Source of the DNA: Enterococcus alishanensis
Lineage (GTDB): Bacteria > Bacillota > Bacilli > Lactobacillales > Enterococcaceae
DNA: 64,000 nt
Direction of reading: 5' to 3'
Assembly (NCBI RefSeq): GCF_019218635.1
Contig: NZ_JAHUZB010000001.1
Span: 496,001 to 560,000 of the forward strand
Every line of letters begins with the position of its first letter. Positions within the stretch are counted from its first letter, which is position 1. Shown here one piece after another: positions 50,418 to 59,756 of the stretch. The notes under the pieces are model-generated. The model did no database searches and was not told where the DNA came from. It saw only the letters and a program-made list of their open reading frames with translations. Made by a program: the position numbers and the translations under genes.

Positions 50418-51329
50418 ATGGTTAAAATTTTAGATATTCATACTCACGTAGGAGATATTTTCCACGAAAATCGCAGTATTACCTTTAAAACCAATATTAA
50501 AAAAGGTGACTACGAAGATCCATTTATTGAAGTTGAACGTTCTGGCTATACTAAGCCGCTGATTGTTAAAGATGAAAAAGACCATCAACGTTTAATCGAT
50601 GCAGGTCAATACCGAGTTTGGGAATGTACAATGGAAAATTTTGGCAATGATATGACGGAAGATCATGTTGATTACGCCTGCTTGCTGCCGGTTTTACCAA
50701 ATACAAGTTTTGAAGAGTATCTAGCTGTTTCAAAATTAGATTCTCGCTTTATTCCCTTTACTTGTCCTGATTTCAGTTTATCGATTCCAGAATTAGAGAA
50801 AAAATTGGAGCTTGACATTCAACGAGGAGCGAAAGGTTTAAAAATTCATCCGATTTTACAAAATGTCAGCTTAGAAGATCCAAAAGTTGAAGCAGCGGTG
50901 GAAGTTTTCGGTAAAGCCAATATTCCAACAATTTTCCACGTTGGTGTGACTTCCTATTATGGACCAGATAAAGATTATCCGACAAATCCAGAATTTGGTG
51001 ATCCACAGTATTTCTATGATTTTGCACCTCGTTTTAGTAAGTATCCGTTGATTGCGGCTCATTGCTGTTTGTTGGCTGAGGACTTTGCAAAAAATACTAA
51101 GGGTCTAGATAACGTATATACCGATACTACTATGTGTTCGGCTGAATTGATGCAGCAAGGAGTAAAATATATCGGCGAAGATAAAGTGCTCTTTGGGACG
51201 GACTATCCATTTGGAACCTTTAAATATTCAATCGAAGAAGTTAAACGAGCTTTCGCTGATGACGAAAGAATGATGAATAAAGTTTTCTTTGAAAATGCGG
51301 CTAAAATTTTACATCTTGAAGGATATTAG
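50418..51329 (+). CDS. Amidohydrolase-2 (PF04909-like) protein, first tandem copy
   Basis: 303 residues, TIM barrel. Metal-site candidates are H8 and H10 (DIHTH), H174 (FHVG), H215 (AAHCC) and D262 (GTDYPFG); the KIHP motif at 142-145 is also kept. The family includes ACMSD and other decarboxylases and lactone or amide hydrolases. The next gene is a paralogue, about two-thirds identical by eye. AAAGGAG site before ATG 50418; the frame opens 69 bases earlier inside the MFS gene without a ribosome site. Confidence 0.9.
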   Translation: MVKILDIHTHVGDIFHENRSITFKTNIKKGDYEDPFIEVERSGYTKPLIVKDEKDHQRLIDAGQYRVWECTMENFGNDMTEDHVDYACLLPVLPNTSFEEYLAVSKLDSRFIPFTCPDFSLSIPELEKKLELDIQRGAKGLKIHPILQNVSLEDPKVEAAVEVFGKANIPTIFHVGVTSYYGPDKDYPTNPEFGDPQYFYDFAPRFSKYPLIAAHCCLLAEDFAKNTKGLDNVYTDTTMCSAELMQQGVKYIGEDKVLFGTDYPFGTFKYSIEEVKRAFADDERMMNKVFFENAAKILHLEGY

Positions 51330-51340
51330 GAGGAGATAAG

Positions 51341-52240
51341 ATGAAAATTATTGATTTTCATACTCATATAGGAGATATTTTCCACGAAAATCGTAGTATT
51401 ACCTTTAAAACCAATTATAAAAAAGGTGATTATGTTGATCCGTTTATCCCTTTTGAAGCTTCTGGTTACAATACGCCATTTTTCCCAGAAAATCCGGTAG
51501 CCTTGCAACAGTTGATTGATGCGGGACAATATCGCGTTTGGGAATGTACGATGGAAAATTTTGCCCACGACATGACTGAAAATGAGATTGCTTATGCTTG
51601 TCTTTTACCGGTCTTGCCAAACACAAACTTTGAGGAATATTTGGCTGTCTCTAAATTAGATCAGCGCTTCATTCCTTTTACTTGTCCAAATTTTGATTTG
51701 GAGATTCCAGAGATGGAAGCAAAATTATTAAATGATATTAAATTAGGAGCCAAAGCTTTAAAAGTCCATCCGATCTTGCAAAATATTAGTTTGGAAAATG
51801 AAAAAGTAGAAGCTGCGGTAGATTTATTTGGTAAAGCTGGTCTACCAGTTATTTTTCACGTGGGGATTGGTCAGTATTATGGTCCAGATGTAAATTATCC
51901 GCAAAATCCAGAGTTTGGTGATCCGCGTTACTTCTATGAGTTTGCACCACGCTTTAAAGATTATGATTTGATTGCAGCACACTGTTGTGGCTGGCCAGAA
52001 GAGTTTGCTAAAAAAACGGCTGGTTTAGATAATGTGTATACTGATACCACTTTCTGTAATGCGACTTTGATTAAGCAAGGGGTGGACTTATTAGGGGCAG
52101 ATCGAGTGCTTTTTGGTACGGATTATCCTTTTGGTAATTTTAAATATTCAATTTTGGAAGTTAAAAAAGCTTTAGCAAATGATCCTGAAAGTATCGAAAA
52201 AGTTTTTTATCATAACGCTGCTAGACTATTAAAACTATAA
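51341..52240 (+). CDS. Amidohydrolase-2 (PF04909-like) protein, second tandem copy
   Basis: 299 residues. All metal ligands of the first copy are kept (HTH at 7-9, FHVG, AAHCC, GTDYPFG), so both copies should be active. Identity is highest around these motifs and in GDIFHENRSITFKTN, and lowest at residues 38-55, where the substrate may be contacted. This is a tandem duplication with possible specialisation or heteromer formation. AGGAGGAG site; 11 bp after the first copy. Confidence 0.9.
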   Translation: MKIIDFHTHIGDIFHENRSITFKTNYKKGDYVDPFIPFEASGYNTPFFPENPVALQQLIDAGQYRVWECTMENFAHDMTENEIAYACLLPVLPNTNFEEYLAVSKLDQRFIPFTCPNFDLEIPEMEAKLLNDIKLGAKALKVHPILQNISLENEKVEAAVDLFGKAGLPVIFHVGIGQYYGPDVNYPQNPEFGDPRYFYEFAPRFKDYDLIAAHCCGWPEEFAKKTAGLDNVYTDTTFCNATLIKQGVDLLGADRVLFGTDYPFGNFKYSILEVKKALANDPESIEKVFYHNAARLLKL

Positions 52241-52257
52241 GGAAAGAAGGAAAAAAT

Positions 52258-52623
52258 ATGACAAAAGAAGCTGTTCAAAAAGTAGTAGAGAATTATATCG
52301 AAGGAACTTATACTGCTGACACCGAAATGTTGAAAAAAGTTTTTCATCCTAGTGCAATTATGACTGGCTATATGGGACCGGATTTGATGATTGCGACACC
52401 GACACCTTTTATCGAAGATGTGGGTTCTCAGCCAGCAATGAAAGACAGTGGTGCCCCTTATAAGGCTGAAATTACTCATTTAGTAGTAACCGGAAATATT
52501 GCTGAAGCAACCGTCTATGAAACAGGTTTCTTTGGAGATGGGACTTTGGAGGATCATTTCCACTTGATTAAAGATACTGAGGGTCAATGGAAAATCGTTT
52601 CAAAATGTTTTACAACTTTATAG
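52258..52623 (+). CDS. NTF2-like (putative lumazine-binding) protein
   Basis: 121 residues. The opening VQKVVENYIEGTYTADTEMLKKVFHPSAIMTGYMG and the closing EDHFHLIKDTEGQWKIVSKCFTTL fit the SnoaL/Lumazine_bd_2 type of NTF2 fold. Members are small isomerases, dehydratases or ligand carriers. No clear catalytic residue can be named. AAGGAAAGAAGG precedes the ATG. Last gene of the co-directional run from the MFS gene on. Confidence 0.85.
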   Translation: MTKEAVQKVVENYIEGTYTADTEMLKKVFHPSAIMTGYMGPDLMIATPTPFIEDVGSQPAMKDSGAPYKAEITHLVVTGNIAEATVYETGFFGDGTLEDHFHLIKDTEGQWKIVSKCFTTL

Positions 52624-52751
52624 AAACTGAGTAGGTACTGAAAAAATTCTTGATGCCATATTTTTATAACTAAGAATGACAAAATATGTTAGATTTACAG
52701 TATAACGATTGTGTCCTTCAGTTAAATTGATAATGGAAAAGAGTGAGTCTG

Positions 52752-53579
52752 ATGAAAATCATAGAAACCAAAAATAAAATAATTGACGCCAAACCTTTTC
52801 AGCTATTTTCCCATGATCATAGAATTATTGATTATCAAGAAGAGCTGTTGGATTGGTCGCGGGAACATTTAAAAACCGAGGCATTATTTTATCAGTTTCA
52901 AGTTAAGGAAGAGATGGTGGTTACCTATCTGCCGGATGCTTGTGTCAACCTAATCTTTGAAATCAAAGGAGAAGAAGTGACTAGTAAAATGCTAGGGATT
53001 TTAACCGAGGCAAAAGAAACTATTTTCGAACCGGGAATTTGTTATTTTGGGGTGAAACCTTATACCAATGTCGGTTTGCGTTGTAAGGAAAAAGATCAGA
53101 GCTGTTTAGTCAATCAACTGGTTTCTTTGGATAGCCAATTTCCCGCTGCAAATGAGTTAATTCAAAAATTTAAACTGGTGAAGGATTTTCAACAACGGAA
53201 GGATTTGATTTTGGCTGATCATCGCAGTATTTTCTTGGATGAAAATCGCCGTTCAGTATTGTCGGAGTATTTATCAGTCTTGCTGTGTACTAATACAACG
53301 GCTATTTCGATGGAAAAAGTTGGCGATGAAACAGGCTATTCTAGACGCTATACCCAACAAATTTTTCGGAGAGAGATTGGGATTAGTCCTAAAAAATACA
53401 GTCGAATTATTCGCTTTCAAAATGCGATCAAAGCTGTTTTTGCTAAGACTGACATGACTTTGGCGAAGTTAGCTTGTCAATTAGGTTATTATGATCAGGC
53501 TCACTTAATTCATGAATTTCAATTATTTACTCAGCAGTCACCTAAAAATCTAATGGAAAGTGTTACTTTGTCTAAATGA
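52752..53579 (+). CDS. AraC family transcriptional regulator
   Basis: 275 residues. The C-terminal double HTH covers about 180-272 (ISMEKVGDETGYSRRYTQQIFRREIGISPKKYSRIIRFQ, then LAKLACQLGYYDQAHLIHEFQ). The N-terminal part resembles the DUF6597-type ligand domain (YLPDACVNLIFEI). A GTG at 52743 would add three residues; neither start has a textbook ribosome site. Its place between the enzyme genes and the nitrilase makes it the likely activator of the cluster, responding to the substrate; this is inference. Confidence 0.88.
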   Translation: MKIIETKNKIIDAKPFQLFSHDHRIIDYQEELLDWSREHLKTEALFYQFQVKEEMVVTYLPDACVNLIFEIKGEEVTSKMLGILTEAKETIFEPGICYFGVKPYTNVGLRCKEKDQSCLVNQLVSLDSQFPAANELIQKFKLVKDFQQRKDLILADHRSIFLDENRRSVLSEYLSVLLCTNTTAISMEKVGDETGYSRRYTQQIFRREIGISPKKYSRIIRFQNAIKAVFAKTDMTLAKLACQLGYYDQAHLIHEFQLFTQQSPKNLMESVTLSK

Positions 53580-53600
53580 TATTTTAGTTAGGAGGAAGAT

Positions 53601-54524
53601 ATGAACGTAGGTAATTGTTTTCCCTTACCTGGTAAAATTGAAACTGAGTGTTTAAGCGTTGTGCTTTTTCAAATGAGTTTAGCAGTCGTGCCGAAATCAA
53701 AAGAAGAAGTAATGAAAAATGTCGATAAATTGATTGAATGGATTGAAAGGGCAGTCACTGGTTATCCAGGTCTAGATATGATTGTCACTCCTGAAGCATC
53801 TTTAAATGGTGTTGGTCCACATGCATCTTTATGTTGCATTTCTCTAGAGGGACCAGAACTTGCTCTTTTAAAAGAAACTTGTAAAGAATATCAGATTTGG
53901 CTAGTAGTAGGCGCTTGTGTGGATGAAGAAGATGGCAATTTTTATAAAAACTGTGGTATTACTATAAATGATCGCGGGGAGATTGTTGACGTTTATCGGA
54001 AGGTGACGCCTTGGAATCCAGTGGAACCCACTAGTCCAGGTGATGAAATTAACGTTTTTGCCGGACCAAAAGGAGCAAGAATTGCTACTATTATTTGTTC
54101 TGACGGAGACTACCAAGATAATTGGCGGGAAGCGGCGACCAAAGGAGCCAATGTTGTATTACGTTTAACGACTTATATGACACCTTTTGAAAATGCTTAT
54201 GAAATTACAAACCGAGCTGGAGCGTACTTTAATAAAGTTTATGTTGTAGCCGTCAATAATTCAGAAATGGATGATTGTTATTCCTTGTTTGGCCGTAGTA
54301 TGGTAGTTAATCCAGAAGGAGATATAATTACTCAAGCCCCTGTGGGTCTACCATATATTTTTAAAGCGGATTTATATCCAGGAATTTGTGACGCAATTCA
54401 AAAACAGGCTTATATGGGAGATTTAATTTGGCTGGGTAATCATCGTGGTGCAGCTTCTCCTGATATGTTTGGTATTGGTAAAGATAAACAAATGTATCAA
54501 TATTTACGTCAGGAGGAAAACTAG
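53601..54524 (+). CDS. Carbon-nitrogen hydrolase, formamidase/aliphatic amidase-like (nitrilase superfamily)
   Basis: 307 residues. The Glu-Lys-Cys triad can be placed at E65 (TPEASLNG), K134 (YRKVTPWNP) and C166 (IICSDGDYQDNW). These numbers, with D168, closely follow Helicobacter AmiF (E60, K133, C166, D168, from memory), so a short-amide hydrolase releasing ammonia is the best guess. AGGAGG site 22 bp after the AraC gene. The stop touches the start of the next small gene (TAGATG). It may release nitrogen from a pathway intermediate. Confidence 0.87.
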   Translation: MNVGNCFPLPGKIETECLSVVLFQMSLAVVPKSKEEVMKNVDKLIEWIERAVTGYPGLDMIVTPEASLNGVGPHASLCCISLEGPELALLKETCKEYQIWLVVGACVDEEDGNFYKNCGITINDRGEIVDVYRKVTPWNPVEPTSPGDEINVFAGPKGARIATIICSDGDYQDNWREAATKGANVVLRLTTYMTPFENAYEITNRAGAYFNKVYVVAVNNSEMDDCYSLFGRSMVVNPEGDIITQAPVGLPYIFKADLYPGICDAIQKQAYMGDLIWLGNHRGAASPDMFGIGKDKQMYQYLRQEEN

Positions 54525-54785
54525 ATGAGATTTCCTAATATTGGTATGCACTTTTTTTTAAAAGCTGTAGCAGAGTTAGATATTAAGTTTCCAATCACAA
54601 AAAGTGAATTAATCAAAATGGCAGAGGATATTCAAGTAAGAACTTGGGAAACGGAATATACACCGTTAGCGGTTTTCTTTGAAAGAATGGTTCCTGAAGT
54701 TTATCCAAATGGGACAGCTTTTATGTGTGCGTATACTTCAGCGAACTTACAAGCGGCTAAACTGGCCTTTATCGAAAATAAATAG
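54525..54785 (+). CDS. Small protein of unknown function, coupled to the amidase gene
   Basis: 86 residues, no signal peptide or membrane helix. I do not recognise it. The sequence begins [15 protein letters not shown] and ends in an Ala-rich helix; it is near-neutral with several aromatic residues. The ATG directly follows the amidase stop and has its own AGGAGG site (54512-54517), so it is very likely translated. A partner or accessory subunit of the amidase is possible. Confidence 0.78.
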   Translation: MRFPNIGMHFFLKAVAELDIKFPITKSELIKMAEDIQVRTWETEYTPLAVFFERMVPEVYPNGTAFMCAYTSANLQAAKLAFIENK

Positions 54786-54811
54786 AAAAATTTTTATATC
54801 TTTATTTTGTT

Positions 54812-54820
54812 TGCTATAAT
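54812..54820 (+). promoter_or_regulatory. Extended -10 promoter of the yueI-like gene
   Basis: TG-C-TATAAT (54815-54820), 30 bp before the start; -35 weak. Confidence 0.6.
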
Positions 54821-54850
54821 GTTGGCAACAAAACTAAAGGAGCGATTTTG

Positions 54851-55297
54851 ATGGCGAAAGATGAATTGCAACAGCATTTAGATAAAGGAATGTATGGCAA
54901 GCCACAAATAAATCCTGATGAGCAAAAAAAATACTTAGGTACTTTTCGTGAACGTTGTTATTTGAGCATGAATATCAAAGAAATGCGTGATCCAATTTAT
55001 TCAATTGCTTTGAAAAGTGAAATTGAAAAGGAACCAAATGCAAAACTATTAATTAATGGAGCAATGCCAGAAACTCTACAGCAAAAATATATTACATTTG
55101 CTAGTACCAATAAGATTGATTTTACTATTGTTAGTACGGCAACAGCAGAAAGTGATGATAAAATCGGTTTATTATTGGTGGCTGATCATGCAGTAGATGA
55201 ACCAGTAATTGATGTAGCAGAAAAGTATCCTGATTTGGAAAAAAAGGAATTACCTGAATCCAAGAAAAAGAGTTTCTTTGAGCGACTATTTGACTAA
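54851..55297 (+). CDS. DUF1694 (YueI-like) protein
   Basis: 148 residues. The pattern LQQHLDKGMYGKPQINPDEQKKYLGTFRERCYLSM is the DUF1694 opening, and the protein ends in a basic-aromatic KKKSFFERLFD tail. The fold resembles ribosomal L7Ae-like or YueI structures, but no function is established. AAAGGAGCG precedes TTG 54848 and ATG 54851; ATG is preferred. Located immediately before pyrG, with the pyrG promoter starting 18 bp after its stop. Confidence 0.87.
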   Translation: MAKDELQQHLDKGMYGKPQINPDEQKKYLGTFRERCYLSMNIKEMRDPIYSIALKSEIEKEPNAKLLINGAMPETLQQKYITFASTNKIDFTIVSTATAESDDKIGLLLVADHAVDEPVIDVAEKYPDLEKKELPESKKKSFFERLFD

Positions 55298-55314
55298 GAA
55301 TTTTTAAATCCTAG

Positions 55315-55343
55315 TTGACAATTTTAGCAAGACTGGTTATTAT
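55315..55343 (+). promoter_or_regulatory. pyrG promoter with GGGC start
   Basis: Perfect TTGACA (55315-55320), 17-bp spacer, TATTAT (55338-55343). The predicted start is the GGGC at 55351-55354, the initial sequence needed for CTP-sensitive reiterative transcription in Bacillus pyrG. Confidence 0.8.
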
Positions 55344-55350
55344 ACTGCTT

Positions 55351-55425
55351 GGGCACCCTTTTAAGAGGGTCAGGTTTAGAAATTACGCTCCCTATCATTT
55401 TTTGGTGGGGAGCTTTTATTATTTT
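55351..55425 (+). promoter_or_regulatory. pyrG leader attenuator (CTP-sensing by G slippage)
   Basis: The leader starts GGGC and ends in an 11-bp terminator hairpin (55387-55397 with 55403-55413, G-U pairs included) with a U-rich tail. The 5' arm begins GCTCCCT, a pyrimidine tract able to pair with extra G residues. In Bacillus, low CTP stalls polymerase before the first C, so G is added repeatedly; the poly-G end then pairs with this tract and prevents termination. All parts are present here. Confidence 0.85.
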
Positions 55426-55450
55426 CTAGACACTTCCTGTAAAATTATAA

Positions 55451-57079
<1,629 letters not shown>

Positions 57080-57086
57080 AAAAAGT

Positions 57087-57122
57087 AAGCCAGCATGCCG
57101 ACTCGACATGGTGGCTTTTTTT
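57087..57122. terminator. Bidirectional terminator pyrG/MerR
   Basis: 11-bp stem with one mismatch (57087-57097 with 57107-57117), seven T on the plus strand, between convergent genes. Confidence 0.8.
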
Positions 57123-57909
57123 AGCTTCTAACAACTGGGAAATAAACAATTACCTCGTTTTCATCAGGAGCTGCTTCACTTGGATCTGTTTCATAATATT
57201 CAAAAGGACTATCGATCAGGTGATAATTATTTTCAGCAATCCACTGAGATAAAGAAGCATAAACTGCTGGCATTTCTTGGTAATTACCTTTAAAGGCTAA
57301 TTTTGCTGCTTGATAAGCAGGTAATTCTCTAGTAGACTTATTTACTTCTTGGATTGGAACAGCTAGTTCTAAATCATAATTTTCTGGCGTATATTCATCA
57401 CTATGATAAATCGCCATAGGCGCGCCCATAGGTTGTATCTCGGCGATTTTCATTTCGGAAAATAGTTTCTCCATCAGTTGACCAAAATTCTTGATGTTAA
57501 TTGTTTCTCGCACTGAAAATAAATGTTGTGTCGGACTGTTGACTAGTTTGATCTGATCTTTGTAAAGCATAAAATCTCCTCCTTCAGCTAAAGCCGTAAT
57601 ATCCGTGGCGATTTCCTCTTGAAGCTTTTGATAATGTTTTGCTTTACCAATCATTTCATGTTGTTTTTGATTTAAAAGAGTGGGTAAAAAACTTTCATCT
57701 TTTAAAACCTGTTGAATTTCAGCGAGACTACTATCATACTTTTTTAAATAATGAATAGTGATGACATCTGCTAATTGCTGAACTGAATAGTAACGATAAT
57801 TGTTAACCGCATCGATTTTAGCAGGCTTTAGTAAACCAATTTCATCGTAATAGCGCAAGGTTTTTGCCGGAATTTGGGCGGCTTTTGAAAATTGATTGAT
57901 TGTTAACAT
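57121..57909 (-). CDS. MerR family regulator with GyrI-like effector domain
   Basis: 262 residues. The MerR winged helix (1-70) reads INQFSKAAQIPAKTLRYYDEIGLLKPAKID and NYRYYSVQQ, followed by a dimer helix and a C-terminal effector-binding domain (about 105-262), as in BmrR/BltR-type regulators of drug efflux. The start at 57909 follows GAAGGAG; the frame is open nine codons upstream without a site. Its own promoter has the 19-bp spacer and dyad typical of MerR targets, so it probably autoactivates. No exporter is adjacent, so its target is unknown. Confidence 0.9.
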   Translation of the reverse strand: MLTINQFSKAAQIPAKTLRYYDEIGLLKPAKIDAVNNYRYYSVQQLADVITIHYLKKYDSSLAEIQQVLKDESFLPTLLNQKQHEMIGKAKHYQKLQEEIATDITALAEGGDFMLYKDQIKLVNSPTQHLFSVRETINIKNFGQLMEKLFSEMKIAEIQPMGAPMAIYHSDEYTPENYDLELAVPIQEVNKSTRELPAYQAAKLAFKGNYQEMPAVYASLSQWIAENNYHLIDSPFEYYETDPSEAAPDENEVIVYFPVVRS

Positions 57910-57942
57910 TATTTTTCTCCTTCGGAAATTTTCCACATCTTT

Positions 57943-57973
57943 AGACTAAGCTTTCCAGTAGCTGGAAGGTCAA
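57943..57973 (-). promoter_or_regulatory. MerR-type promoter with 19-bp spacer and operator dyad
   Basis: On the minus strand: -35 TTGACC (57968-57973), 19-bp spacer, -10 TAGTCT (57943-57948). The dyad CTTTCCAG-tag-CTGGAAGG (57951-57969, plus-strand reading) fills the spacer. This is the classic overlong promoter that MerR proteins untwist. Confidence 0.85.
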
Positions 57974-58040
57974 GTAGTGTTCTATTAAATTAGTATAACA
58001 AGTTTAAAGAATCTTTGGAGACGGAAATAATTATGAAGCG

Positions 58041-58049
58041 TGCTATAAT
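58041..58049 (+). promoter_or_regulatory. Extended -10 promoter of the Mga-like gene
   Basis: TG-C-TATAAT with TATAAT at 58044-58049; no good -35. Confidence 0.6.
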
Positions 58050-58092
58050 TTTATAAAGGGCTTACATTGATTATGGTAAGGAGTTTTGCAAT

Positions 58093-59589
58093 ATGGAAAC
58101 AATTTTATCCAATACGATGCGCCGGCGATTTTATTTATTATATGCGTTACATAGTTCTACTGGTTGGTCCACGATAGAGGATTTAATGGTAGCAACGAAT
58201 GCTTCTCGGAAGACAGTTATAGCAGATTTACATTACTTAGAAGATCATTGGTCAGAATATATTACGATGGACTATCAAAAAAAATTAGGATATCGATTGG
58301 TCCAATCGAAAGATCATTCGATCCATGACATTTATCGCTATATTTTAAAGGATTCTAGCGCCTTTAAATTATTAGAAGCTATATTTTTCCAGCCAAATCG
58401 AACAGCAGAATACTGGAAAAAAACGTTTCATTTAAGTAGCGCTTCTTTATATCGTTTAGCACAAAAGATTCAAAAAGTACTCAATTTAAGAGGGATGGAC
58501 TTAAATAAAACACCTTATCGAATTGAAGGAAAAAATGAACGGCAAATCCAAATTTTTTTTAAGAGGTTTTTTTGGGAGGCTTATGGCATTCATGAATGGC
58601 CCTTTAAGCTTGATCAAAAAGCGGTCTATAATTTTGTAGAACAAATGAATCAAGATTTTCATTGGGAGCACGGTGATGTAGATCGTGTTGATTTAGCTTA
58701 TGCAATTGCTGTAACTATTGTACGTAGTGAGCAAAATTATTTAATGGTCAAAGTGCCAAGGATGACTGCAAGGCATCGAAAACTAATCGCTTTGATGGAA
58801 AAGTATAAACCAGACATGGAAAAAATTATCGCTCCTTTAGGATATCAACTCCCTGAAAAATGGAAAGAAGATTTTATCATTACTGTTTTTTGGTGGGAAT
58901 TTGCGTGGGATAACTTTGAGGAATCATTGCGTTTGCGAAAAATTGGTTATGATTTTGTTGACCAAGTAATTACTAGCTTTGACTTTACCATCGATAATGA
59001 GAGTCGTGAGCGAATTAATGCGGCTTTTATAAAGACTTATATGCGTCATAAAATTTATCCTTATCCAAGATATATTTTTTATAATCGCAGTTGGTATAGC
59101 AGCCATATTCTAACTCAAGATCATTTGTTTTTTGGTAAAGTAATGGAAAAGATCTTAAAAGATTTAGAAGCAAAGACTGATTGCCCTTGGTATTCAATGT
59201 ATTTTGACCATATGATTACAGTAGTCGCTTTTTATTGGAAAGACTTCTTTTTACAATTTGATAATTTAAGAAAAGTTGTTGAAGTTGCAGTATTTAGTGA
59301 TCTAGGAAGGTATCATGCGGAATCATTAGCTAATTACCTAAAAGCAGTTTTTGGCAAAAAAATAGAAACTAAAGTTCAGCCCGACTCATTCTATTACTTG
59401 AAAGATCCTCAAACAATTGAAGTGGATATTTTCGTAGCCAATTTTACTTTGAAAAAAATTCCCAATGAAAAACTCTTTGTTGTGGAGGATATTCCTTCGT
59501 ATAAAAATTTGGTTGATTTACAACAAGGAATAGATAAATTACGGGTTCCACGATTGAAGGAAACAACTTTTTTTAGTCCATCAATTTAA
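58093..59589 (+). CDS. Mga-like transcriptional regulator
   Basis: 498 residues. Layout of the Mga/AtxA group: two N-terminal HTH domains (about 10-60 with MRRRFYLLYALHSSTGWSTIEDLMVATNASRKTVIADL, and about 95-150 with HLSSASLYRLAQKI), a PRD-like middle and a C-terminal EIIB-like part. Such regulators control virulence and sugar genes in streptococci and enterococci and can be phosphorylated by the PTS. It stands alone; neither neighbour is an obvious target. AAGGAG site. Divergent from the MerR gene. Confidence 0.87.
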   Translation: METILSNTMRRRFYLLYALHSSTGWSTIEDLMVATNASRKTVIADLHYLEDHWSEYITMDYQKKLGYRLVQSKDHSIHDIYRYILKDSSAFKLLEAIFFQPNRTAEYWKKTFHLSSASLYRLAQKIQKVLNLRGMDLNKTPYRIEGKNERQIQIFFKRFFWEAYGIHEWPFKLDQKAVYNFVEQMNQDFHWEHGDVDRVDLAYAIAVTIVRSEQNYLMVKVPRMTARHRKLIALMEKYKPDMEKIIAPLGYQLPEKWKEDFIITVFWWEFAWDNFEESLRLRKIGYDFVDQVITSFDFTIDNESRERINAAFIKTYMRHKIYPYPRYIFYNRSWYSSHILTQDHLFFGKVMEKILKDLEAKTDCPWYSMYFDHMITVVAFYWKDFFLQFDNLRKVVEVAVFSDLGRYHAESLANYLKAVFGKKIETKVQPDSFYYLKDPQTIEVDIFVANFTLKKIPNEKLFVVEDIPSYKNLVDLQQGIDKLRVPRLKETTFFSPSI

Positions 59590-59688
59590 TTCATATGTTT
59601 TCACTTATCTGAAAAAAATAAAATAAAAAATATTTGTAAAATGTAAGTGTTTACTAAAAGGTTTGTGGTAGCAAACTTGTAAAAACTT

Positions 59689-59697
59689 TGATATGAT
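59689..59697 (+). promoter_or_regulatory. Extended -10 promoter of fba
   Basis: TG-A-TATGAT (59692-59697). A short dyad at 59659-59678 (7-bp arms, 6-base loop, one G-U) lies just upstream. Confidence 0.55.
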
Positions 59698-59756
59698 AGG
59701 GTCGTTAGTTAAGATTCGTCTTAGCCAAAAAGAAAATTCTTAGGAGGAATTTATTT

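Noticed and set aside
53601-54524. Nit/cyanide-type nitrilase or N-carbamoylputrescine amidase
   Set aside because: Triad spacing and the CSDGDYQDNW context fit the AmiF/AmiE branch better; no polyamine genes are adjacent.
45384-54785. Mobile island bounded by insertion sequences or a tRNA site
   Set aside because: No transposase, integrase, direct repeats or tRNA gene at either edge, and base composition looks like that of the neighbours, so recent transfer is not supported.
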